Shown here in pieces: positions 17,141 through 24,140 of a stretch of 45,339 bases of DNA (positions are counted from its first letter, which is position 1; each line of letters starts with the position of its first letter). Below the pieces are notes generated by a model. The model saw nothing but the letters and a program-made list of their open reading frames with translations, was not told where the DNA came from and did no database searches. The translations under genes and the position numbers were made by a program. This DNA is from an uncultured Flavobacteriales bacterium (GTDB lineage Bacteria; Bacteroidota; Bacteroidia; Flavobacteriales_D; Crocinitomicaceae). Location: positions 1 through 45,339 of the forward strand of contig CAJWAO010000009.1 of assembly GCA_913020765.1 (NCBI GenBank), written 5' to 3'.

Positions 17141-17518
17141 CTAGTCAATCTTTAGCGGCATTGAGTAATGTTTGAGCTGAGGAATGATGTACTCAGAATA
17201 ATTAGAATTGGCCAAAACTAAAAAGTAATCCTCCCTTAACGAAGCCCTGGATTTTAATTTCTCAATCACCCCTTGAGCCCAACGTTTTCTTTCTTGAGAT
17301 GTAGCAATATTTAAATTCACATCGTAAGGTGCTATTTTTTCCTCTAGCTCAAGCAATCCATATTTACCAGACAAAATATAAATTTGACTAGCACCCCAAG
17401 ATTCTGCGTAATCCATCCAAGATTTGAAATCTGAAGAGATATACATCTCAGCTGCTGCGCATGGCCTCAATTGTTTTTCTTTTACACACGCAATGAGGGC
17501 AATTTTTTGGCTAGTCAT
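17141..17518 (-). CDS. Small DUF6884-like protein
   Basis: A 125-aa cytoplasmic protein. The ATG at 17518 is chosen because it overlaps the stop of the upstream M14 peptidase gene by 8 bp, typical of translational coupling, and because the fold begins right there (MTSQKIALIACVKEKQ); a longer frame upstream would run deep into the peptidase gene. Visible motifs are IALIACVKEK, then LRPCAAAEMYISSDF, then IYILSGKYGLLELEEKIAPYD. This layout is that of DUF6884, seen as a stand-alone protein and in phage or defence contexts, and distantly like YaaA with its S-x-x-Y-G-L motif. Biochemical function is unknown. It is the last gene of a three-gene operon with the ABC exporter and peptidase. Confidence 0.7.
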   Translation of the reverse strand: MTSQKIALIACVKEKQLRPCAAAEMYISSDFKSWMDYAESWGASQIYILSGKYGLLELEEKIAPYDVNLNIATSQERKRWAQGVIEKLKSRASLREDYFLVLANSNYSEYIIPQLKHYSMPLKID

Positions 17519-19907
17519 TACCAAAATATAAGGCATTTGCGACCAAGAGTTTTCCATTCTCCCAAAATCCTCTGAACAGAGGATTATCACAGAAATAAAT
17601 CAGCTCGCCTTTACCAAAATTTTCAACGCCAAGAATCATGGCATTGCCCTGATTTTCTTTTGCCTTAAAACCGACAAAGCCAGAAACTTCCTGGGCATTT
17701 TCTGGAAGCGAAAGAATGGTTTTCCCATTTTTTAAGCTAAAATTTGATGCTGATTGCCTTAGCGAATAGTATCCCGAATAACCAAATGTCAACGGACTAG
17801 ATTTAGAAAGTAGGTCACATTCATAGATAGCTCCTGTGATGAGACCACTGAGCTCCTCTCTCTCGGTAGCTGAATAATCAATTTCAAGATCGCTCACCGA
17901 AATATCAAAATCGGCGATAAAATTATAGGCAGCATCCCCAAAAACAAGTAAACGACCACCATTCTCAACCCATTTTTTGAGTTGTTCCAGCTCGTCAGCA
18001 GAAAGTTCTCCTTCTGGAAGTACGATGATATCAAGCTCATCAATTCTGTTTAGCTCAGATACTCGAAACATACGAAAAGGCAGGGCCAATTCTTTTTCAA
18101 AGAAATGCCATATCTCTCCCGTATTTAACGGAGATAAATCTCCCCCGCAAAGCACACCTACCTTGGGAAGGTATATTTCATTGTATGAGGAGGAACCAAA
18201 GTCTTTCCCTTTTGAAACGTAACCAGAGGCTACGGGATAGATATCAATCCATGAATCTTTTGCAGCGTCCTGCAGAATTTTATCGAAATCATTGATATCC
18301 TTATTGATACCTCTCGGAATCACCAGTGTACCAACAGGAAAAACCTCATCCCCAATCTGAAATTCTTTTTCAGCAACCTTGACAGTTACGTTTTGTGATA
18401 GAACCGATTGTAAAAAAGAAGCTGAATTCATCGAGTTCCATTTACACAAATACGCGTAGCAATTCGGCATGGTACTTCGAGTAAAACTTTGAGACCAATT
18501 TTTATCCATTTCAAGAGTTCCATTAAATCCATGTGCATCTATGCCATATGCAAAAGGCAACGACCAAGCTGTAATATCGTAGGTTAAAGAATCAGAAAGA
18601 TATGTTTTGGGTTCGAAGAGAACCTCAACCATCGGCCCCTTCAATTGACTTGTCGAAACTACGAGATCACCTTTATTATAGGTGAAATTTTGTTCTGTTT
18701 GCTTCCTAAAAGACCATGCCTTGACTTTCCCCTCTTTTGCAATCTGACCAAATTCAATATCATGGGCACGCAATAAGTTTGAAAGCTTTTGCAGCTTGTC
18801 ATTTTCTCCACGAAGAATGTAATGCTCGTACTTGTATTCTTTATTTACGCCGAAAGCATTATAATTTTCAATGAGCTCCTTTTTATTTTGAAGGCTCACC
18901 TCTACGGTTGAAAGGCCAGTTGTAACATGATGATCAATTCGATCTTTTAAGGTCAAAGTATCTCCGAGGTTTGTTCGCACACTCTTTCCTGCTCTACCAC
19001 TACCCGCTTGTTCATAGGTCATTCCAATTGCACCGTTATACATAGGATAGGTATCACCGTAGCTTGGATAAAGCAAATCGAATATTTCCTTTGAGAAATA
19101 CAACCAGCCTGCGTTATCAAAATACTTCGCATGGTTTTTTCCGATACGCTCCTGAAATTCTCTTTGCCAATCTGTGATTACCTCATGAAAGGGTTCAGCT
19201 GCTGGAGGGAAATAGTAAGGTTCGTTATATCCTTGCTCATGAAAATCAACATGCACATGCGGCAGCCATTGGTTGTAGATCTTCATTCGCTGCTGGCTTT
19301 CTACTTGCGTAAGCCATGCCCAATCACGGTTAAGGTCAAACAAGTAGTGATTAAATCGTCCACCTGGCCATGGCTCTTTGTGCTCAATAGATGACGGGTC
19401 TATATTTTCGGTAATCGCAGAATATTGCTTATAAAAATTCACATATCGGTCTCTTCCATCAGGATTGAGACAAGGGTCAATAATTACAATTGACTCTTTT
19501 AACCAATCTTTATGCTCTGTTAATAATGTATAGGCTGTTTGAATAGACGATTCGGTGGCTGAGCTTTCGTTTCCATGAACATTATAGCTCAACCAAATAA
19601 TCGGAAGCTTGGATTTATCATCTCGCAAGCGGTGTATATTTCGTACAGCATCTAATCGACCGATATTTTCCGCGCTCCCCATGAAAAATAATATTAATCT
19701 TCGACCCTCATTGGTCTCTCCATAATCCAGGATTTTGCTTTCATTCTTAAAGGCTTCATGGAGCTTCTCGTAAAAGGAAATTACCTCATGATGCCTCGTG
19801 AATTCGACACCTATTTCATGACCTAAAAGAGCTTTTAAAGTAGGGGTTTCTTGCGCAAAAACATTTGAAATAAGAAAAAGTAAGATAAAGAGTATAGATT
19901 TGTTCAT
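17511..19907 (-). CDS. M14-family zinc carboxypeptidase, exported
   Basis: A 798-aa exported metallocarboxypeptidase. The signal peptide is residues 1-18 (ending NVFAQ). Zinc ligands are His111 and Glu114 in NVHGNESS, with the third His in HVHVDFHEQG (about 217-223). NPDGRDRY near 148-155 holds the substrate-carboxylate binding residues, and MTYEQAGSG near 295-303 supplies the likely catalytic Glu. The C-terminal third has a class-I amidotransferase-like fold, with DIIVLPEGELSADELEQLKK and GGRLLVFGDAA, as in other large Bacteroidota M14 proteins; it lacks an obvious catalytic Cys. It probably trims peptides in the periplasm. It begins 41 bp after the ABC exporter gene and overlaps the DUF6884-like gene by 8 bp. 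Confidence 0.92.
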   Translation of the reverse strand: MNKSILFILLFLISNVFAQETPTLKALLGHEIGVEFTRHHEVISFYEKLHEAFKNESKILDYGETNEGRRLILFFMGSAENIGRLDAVRNIHRLRDDKSKLPIIWLSYNVHGNESSATESSIQTAYTLLTEHKDWLKESIVIIDPCLNPDGRDRYVNFYKQYSAITENIDPSSIEHKEPWPGGRFNHYLFDLNRDWAWLTQVESQQRMKIYNQWLPHVHVDFHEQGYNEPYYFPPAAEPFHEVITDWQREFQERIGKNHAKYFDNAGWLYFSKEIFDLLYPSYGDTYPMYNGAIGMTYEQAGSGRAGKSVRTNLGDTLTLKDRIDHHVTTGLSTVEVSLQNKKELIENYNAFGVNKEYKYEHYILRGENDKLQKLSNLLRAHDIEFGQIAKEGKVKAWSFRKQTEQNFTYNKGDLVVSTSQLKGPMVEVLFEPKTYLSDSLTYDITAWSLPFAYGIDAHGFNGTLEMDKNWSQSFTRSTMPNCYAYLCKWNSMNSASFLQSVLSQNVTVKVAEKEFQIGDEVFPVGTLVIPRGINKDINDFDKILQDAAKDSWIDIYPVASGYVSKGKDFGSSSYNEIYLPKVGVLCGGDLSPLNTGEIWHFFEKELALPFRMFRVSELNRIDELDIIVLPEGELSADELEQLKKWVENGGRLLVFGDAAYNFIADFDISVSDLEIDYSATEREELSGLITGAIYECDLLSKSSPLTFGYSGYYSLRQSASNFSLKNGKTILSLPENAQEVSGFVGFKAKENQGNAMILGVENFGKGELIYFCDNPLFRGFWENGKLLVANALYFGND

Positions 19908-19948
19908 GATAAAATTTTTCTAAAAATAGTAAATAAACCTCGCCTCGA

Positions 19949-21730
19949 TTAAGCATCGAGCTGCTGCATCTCAACGAGTTTGGCATAAACGCCTTTATTT
20001 GACATTAATTCCTTGTGCTTTCCTGATTCTGCAATGATGCCATTTTCAAGAACCAGAATCATATCTGCCTCTTTAATCGTTGAGAGTCTGTGTGCAATGA
20101 CAATTGAAGTTCGATCCTTCATCAAAAGCTCTAAAGCCTCCTGAACCAATTTTTCAGAAACAGAATCAAGCGCCGATGTCGCTTCATCAAGAATCAGAAT
20201 GGTTGGATTTTTTAAAATAGCTCGGGCAATTGCAATGCGTTGTTTTTGTCCTCCTGAGAGTTGTATTCCACGGTCACCAACTTCAGTATCCAAACCATCT
20301 GGAAAAGCTTGAATAAATCCCCAGGCATTTGCCTTTGATGCCGCATCTATGACCTCCTTTTTTGAGGCACTTGGATTTCCAAATTGAATATTCTCATATA
20401 TACTTCCTGAGAACAAAAGTACATCTTGAGGTACATAAGCCATATTCTGACGTAAATAATTTAAATCGTAATCCTCGATAGGTCTGTTGCTCATGTGGAT
20501 GGATCCACCGGAGGCTGAATAAAAATTTAATATTAAACTGGCTATCGTTGTTTTTCCTGAACCACTTGAGCCCACCAAGGCTACTCGGTCTTTTTGACGA
20601 ATATTAAAAGATATATCGCGCAATACTTCTACATCTATCCTTTGGGCATATCTAAAATTGACATGGTTAAAAGAAATCGAGCCATCAATGCCTTCCAAGA
20701 CATCGCCTGACTTTATTTGGGTCTCTTCATGGTCGTTCAGGATGACCATCAAATTTTCAATCGCACCTTTTGTCTTTTGAATATTTGCATATAAATCTGG
20801 AAGCGAACCCACACTTGCCCCCATCATGATTGTAAAGAGTACAAATTGATAAAACCCCTCGTTTGAAAGCTCGGGTTGCGCACCTTGTGTCATGAGTAAA
20901 CCTTGCCAAACAATAAAAACAATGGCTCCGAATAGACAGAATATGATAAAAGAAACAAAAAGACCACGCCAAATACCGCTCTTCACATTTAGGTTTCTAA
21001 TTTCCTTTGTTCTCTTACCATAATTTGAAACAGAGAACTGCTCAAAAGTAAACGCTTTGACATTTGAAATTCCAGAGAGTGTCTCCTCTATGATTGAATT
21101 GGACTTGGCCGCATAATCTTGAGCTTGCTTACTCAAATTGCGAATGAACCTTCCAAAAACAACAGCTAAAACAGCCATAACTGGTACGGTTCCGAGCATT
21201 ATTAAGGCCAACTTCCAAGAAATCATGAATAAAAAGGCAACTCCACCCAATATAATGATGACCTGACGGAAAAACTCAGCGATGGTCGTGCGCAGTGTTT
21301 CTTGAATTTGAGTAATATCAGAAGAAACGCGGCTTGTAAGCTCACCAACCTTGTTGGTATCAAAAAAATTCATCGGCATATAAACCATTTTTTTGAAGGC
21401 TGCATTTCGAATATCCCGCAAAGTATTTTCTGTGACATTATTGAAAATAACAACTCGAACAAAGGAAAATAAGGCCTGAAAAGCAAATAAAATGAATAAG
21501 GCAATGGCAACATCAGTTGCATTTTCAAATGTCAAAAGCTGAAGACTATCTTCAGTTACGGGCACACTGCTGTTGGTAGAGCCCAATAGCTTTCCCATTA
21601 AATATGGAAAAATCAAACCAGCGGAAGATGAAAGAAAAAGAAAAATCCATCCGAAAAGATACCACCACAGATATGGGCGTATAAAAGAAAGCAATGAAAT
21701 TGTTGACTGAAAACTTTTTTTTTCTTTCAT
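19949..21730 (-). CDS. ABC exporter half-transporter, MsbA-like
   Basis: A 593-aa fused permease-ATPase of the ABCB/MsbA type, acting as a homodimer in the inner membrane. Six membrane helices lie between about residues 18 and 310. The nucleotide-binding domain has Walker A GSSGSGKT (387-394), Q-loop YVPQDVLLFSG, signature LSGGQKQR (491-498), Walker B ILILDEATSALD (about 511-522) and H-loop IAHRLST. The substrate may be lipid A precursor or another lipid or drug; sequence alone cannot tell. It is the first gene of an operon with the M14 peptidase and DUF6884-like protein, and is divergent from rpmH. A CCCC-AAAA-GGGG hairpin lies in its 5' leader. Confidence 0.95.
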   Translation of the reverse strand: MKEKKSFQSTISLLSFIRPYLWWYLFGWIFLFLSSSAGLIFPYLMGKLLGSTNSSVPVTEDSLQLLTFENATDVAIALFILFAFQALFSFVRVVIFNNVTENTLRDIRNAAFKKMVYMPMNFFDTNKVGELTSRVSSDITQIQETLRTTIAEFFRQVIIILGGVAFLFMISWKLALIMLGTVPVMAVLAVVFGRFIRNLSKQAQDYAAKSNSIIEETLSGISNVKAFTFEQFSVSNYGKRTKEIRNLNVKSGIWRGLFVSFIIFCLFGAIVFIVWQGLLMTQGAQPELSNEGFYQFVLFTIMMGASVGSLPDLYANIQKTKGAIENLMVILNDHEETQIKSGDVLEGIDGSISFNHVNFRYAQRIDVEVLRDISFNIRQKDRVALVGSSGSGKTTIASLILNFYSASGGSIHMSNRPIEDYDLNYLRQNMAYVPQDVLLFSGSIYENIQFGNPSASKKEVIDAASKANAWGFIQAFPDGLDTEVGDRGIQLSGGQKQRIAIARAILKNPTILILDEATSALDSVSEKLVQEALELLMKDRTSIVIAHRLSTIKEADMILVLENGIIAESGKHKELMSNKGVYAKLVEMQQLDA

Positions 21731-21740
21731 GCAGCATTCT

Positions 21741-21776
21741 CCCCAAAAGGGGTTGGAATTTTGAGATACAAAAATA
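21741..21776 (-). promoter_or_regulatory. -7 box and leader hairpin of the ABC exporter operon
   Basis: On the minus strand TATTTTTG (21769-21776) is a perfect -7 box; no clear TTTG -33 box is seen. Between it and the ATG lies CCCC-TTTT-GGGG (21741-21752), a short GC stem ending about 10 nt before the start, directly at the place of a ribosome-binding site (GGGGAGAA). Confidence 0.45.
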
Positions 21777-21824
21777 ATGGTTTCGTCGAGTATTGCTTTT
21801 TTTTAAATATTTTTCTTCGATGAA

Positions 21825-21854
21825 TTTGTATTCTATAAAAAAAAACTATCTTTG
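21825..21854 (+). promoter_or_regulatory. Promoter of rpmH
   Basis: TTTG (21825-21828), 18 bp, then TATCTTTG (21847-21854): a full match to the Bacteroidota promoter. The leader to the rpmH ATG would be about 30 nt. Confidence 0.75.
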
Positions 21855-21890
21855 CAGTCCTCAAATGATCATTAATTTGAATTAAAAGAA

Positions 21891-22049
21891 ATGAAAAGAA
21901 CGTTTCAACCTTCGTTAAGAAAAAGAAGAAATAAGCATGGTTTCAGAAGCCGAATGTCCACGAAAAACGGGAGACGTGTTCTGGCTGCGCGAAGAAAAAA
22001 AGGAAGAAAGAAGTTAAGTGTTTCATCAGAAACGCTAGCGAAGAGATAA
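21891..22049 (+). CDS. rpmH: Ribosomal protein bL34
   Basis: Large-subunit protein bL34, 52 aa, starting MKRTFQPS with the universal [13 protein letters not shown] core and a basic [16 protein letters not shown] tail. It binds 23S rRNA. It starts at ATG 21891, 37 nt after a consensus promoter box, and ends TAA at 22049, followed 25 nt later by a strong terminator. Unlike the common dnaA-rpmH-rnpA-yidC order, rpmH here is a single-gene unit between the divergent ABC exporter and the convergent pckA, so it does not mark the replication origin. The C-terminal [10 protein letters not shown] extension is slightly longer than in enterobacteria. Confidence 0.97.
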   Translation: MKRTFQPSLRKRRNKHGFRSRMSTKNGRRVLAARRKKGRKKLSVSSETLAKR

Positions 22050-22074
22050 TTTTAAATCCTTTTAAACATACTCC

Positions 22075-22100
22075 AAAGCCCTCTCACGAGGGCTTTTTTT
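22075..22100 (+). terminator. rho-independent terminator of rpmH
   Basis: AAAGCCCTC and GAGGGCTTT form a perfect 9-bp stem around TCAC, continuing into a run of seven T. The A-run on the left lets it work less well in reverse. Confidence 0.9.
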
Positions 22101-22147
22101 ATGGAAAGGTTCAGCGACTTCAATACATATTCAAATATCACCTCACA

Positions 22148-22173
22148 AAAAAGTCCTCTAACGAGGACTTTTT
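22148..22173 (-). terminator. rho-independent terminator of pckA
   Basis: AAAAAGTCCTC and GAGGACTTTTT form a perfect 11-bp stem around TAAC, with A- and T-runs on both flanks. It lies 27 bp past the pckA stop and should work in both directions. Confidence 0.88.
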
Positions 22174-22199
22174 GATTTTACATATTTAATAAAATACTT

Positions 22200-23810
22200 C
22201 TAGACCAATACTCTTGGAGCTGCTGCAAGAATAGAAGGATCCGTCTCGGCTTTGAATGATTCAAAGTTTTCAACAAACTTAGAAGCCAGTTTTGAGGCTG
22301 TATCGTCATATGCAGTTGGGTCTGACCATGTTTGTTTAGGATTTAAAATCTCATCGGGAACATTCGGACAACTCGTAGGATAAGCTAAATCGAAAACAGC
22401 CAAGGTATCAAAAGAATTTTCATCAAGTTGCCCCTCTAATGCAGCAGTAATCATCGCACGTGTGTAGGATAACTTAATTCGACTTCCAATACCATAGCTA
22501 CCACCGGACCACCCAGTATTTACAAGCCACACTTTGGTATCAGAATTGGAAAGCTTCTCACCTAACAATTTTGCATATTTCGCTGGGTGCAATGGCAAAA
22601 ATGCTGCACCAAAACAAGCTGAAAAAGTGGTTGTTGGTTCTGTTATACCCACCTCAGTTCCAGCCACTTTCGCGGTGTAACCTGACATAAAGTGGTACAT
22701 TGCTTGCTCAGTAGTCAATCTCGAAATTGGAGGAATAACTCCAAATGCATCTGCTGTCAAAAAGAAAATGTTTTTTGGTGCACCACCTTTTGAAGGTAAA
22801 ACCACATTGTCAATATGATGAATGGGATAAGAAACACGGGTATTCTCAGTAATCGATCCATCCGTATAATCAGGTGTTGAACTTTCATTTTCAAAGCCAA
22901 TATTCTCCAACAAGGCACCAAATTTAACAGCATCATAAATCTGAGGCTCTTTCTCACGGGAGAGGTCTATTGTTTTTGCGTAGCATCCTCCTTCAAAATT
23001 GAAGACCGTTTCATTACTCCAACCGTGCTCATCATCGCCGATTAGAGCTCGATTAGGGTCAGACGATAAGGTAGTTTTACCTGTTCCAGATAAACCGAAA
23101 AAAATCGCTGTATCGCCTTCTTTTCCAATATTTGCAGAGCAATGCATTGATAGTACATTTCTGTCGTGAGGTAAAATAAAGTTAAGTACTGAAAAGATTC
23201 CTTTTTTTATTTCACCGGTATACCCAGTACCACCGATTAGAATCATTTTTTTAGAAAAATTCAAGACAGCAAAATTATGTTGTCTCGTCCCGTCAATTTC
23301 AGAATCCGCATAGAAACCAGGAGCACATACGATGTGCCAATCCGGTAAGAAGTTTTCCAATTCATGATTTTCAGGACGCAAAAACATATTGTAGGCAAAC
23401 ATATTAGACCATGGGAGCTCTGTAATTACCCTGATATTCATTCTAAAATCTTCATCTGCACAAGCATATGCATCTCTTACGTACAAATCTCGTCCTGAAA
23501 GATAAGCTTGCATGCGCTCATATATGGTATCAAAATGCGATTCACTTATTCTTTTGTTTATTTCGCCCCACCAAACTGAATCCTTGGTGATGTCATCTTC
23601 TACTATAAATCTGTCTTGTGGTGATCTGCCGGTGAATTCACCAGTATCGATTGCCAAAGCTCCTGTGTCTGAAAGAAGCCCTTGCCCCTGAAGTATTGTA
23701 TCCTCTACTAACTCTGCAGGTGTTAAATTCCAAAATTGGTTTCCTGTATTTTTCAGACCGATTGAAGTTGCAAGATCTGAGGTGGAACCAAAATTCCCGA
23801 ATAAATCCAT
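22200..23810 (-). CDS. pckA: Phosphoenolpyruvate carboxykinase (ATP)
   Basis: Interconverts oxaloacetate + ATP and PEP + CO2 + ADP, the entry to gluconeogenesis, in the cytoplasm. At 536 aa it has the normal length. Diagnostic sites are FTGRSPQDRF (59-68; substrate Arg), GGTGYTGEIKKG (194-204; Lys at the metal site), the P-loop GLSGTGKTT (239-247), and the second metal region LIGDDEHGW that follows. The absence of GTP-enzyme motifs assigns it to the ATP form. The promoter is a clean TTTG-N18-TAATTTTG and the terminator is bidirectional, so it is a single-gene unit. It is convergent with rpmH. Confidence 0.98.
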   Translation of the reverse strand: MDLFGNFGSTSDLATSIGLKNTGNQFWNLTPAELVEDTILQGQGLLSDTGALAIDTGEFTGRSPQDRFIVEDDITKDSVWWGEINKRISESHFDTIYERMQAYLSGRDLYVRDAYACADEDFRMNIRVITELPWSNMFAYNMFLRPENHELENFLPDWHIVCAPGFYADSEIDGTRQHNFAVLNFSKKMILIGGTGYTGEIKKGIFSVLNFILPHDRNVLSMHCSANIGKEGDTAIFFGLSGTGKTTLSSDPNRALIGDDEHGWSNETVFNFEGGCYAKTIDLSREKEPQIYDAVKFGALLENIGFENESSTPDYTDGSITENTRVSYPIHHIDNVVLPSKGGAPKNIFFLTADAFGVIPPISRLTTEQAMYHFMSGYTAKVAGTEVGITEPTTTFSACFGAAFLPLHPAKYAKLLGEKLSNSDTKVWLVNTGWSGGSYGIGSRIKLSYTRAMITAALEGQLDENSFDTLAVFDLAYPTSCPNVPDEILNPKQTWSDPTAYDDTASKLASKFVENFESFKAETDPSILAAAPRVLV

Positions 23811-23846
23811 AAAATTTGTTTTAAGCCTAAGCTTATATTTCTACTA

Positions 23847-23876
23847 CAAAATTAGTGTTCACCAGTTTAAAACAAA
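23847..23876 (-). promoter_or_regulatory. Promoter of pckA
   Basis: On the minus strand: TTTG (23876-23873), 18 bp, TAATTTTG (23854-23847). Both boxes match the Bacteroidota consensus exactly, and spacing equals that before rpmH. The start site would be near 23840, leaving a leader of about 30 nt. Confidence 0.75.
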
Positions 23877-23879
23877 GCG

Positions 23880-24140
23880 AAATACAATCTATTTTACTAA
23901 CAATAAGGTTTTGTAGTGTTCGTAAATTATTTACCTAGTAACCCAAATATTTTGTATATTCCCTTAGTGTCAATTTTACACATATAAGTGGCATGGGTTT
24001 TGTTTCATCTGGATAGAACAGTTAATATCAGAATGTACCTACCCATAGGGATAGATTTACAGTAAGCTTGTTGAGAACTATGGCGTGATATTCACCATTT
24101 AAGAGAGAAAAATATTTAGTTTCGTCTAGAACTAACACGC
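23880..24140. other. Intergenic region between pckA and the serine hydrolase
   Basis: The 330-bp gap at 23811-24140 holds the pckA promoter at its left end. The rest is AT-rich, with no ORF above about 20 codons, no strong hairpin and no clear TAnnTTTG box for the plus-strand gene. I see nothing else that can be named. Confidence 0.5.

Noticed and set aside
17519-17590. Longer 149-codon version of the DUF6884-like gene
   Set aside because: The extra 24 codons lie within the peptidase gene, and the conserved fold starts at the ATG at 17518, which has the coupled overlap.
10439-22049. Replication origin suggested by rpmH and TTATCAACA boxes
   Set aside because: rpmH is 8-11 kb from the boxes and is not next to dnaA, rnpA or yidC. 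The boxes are one base off consensus and too few.
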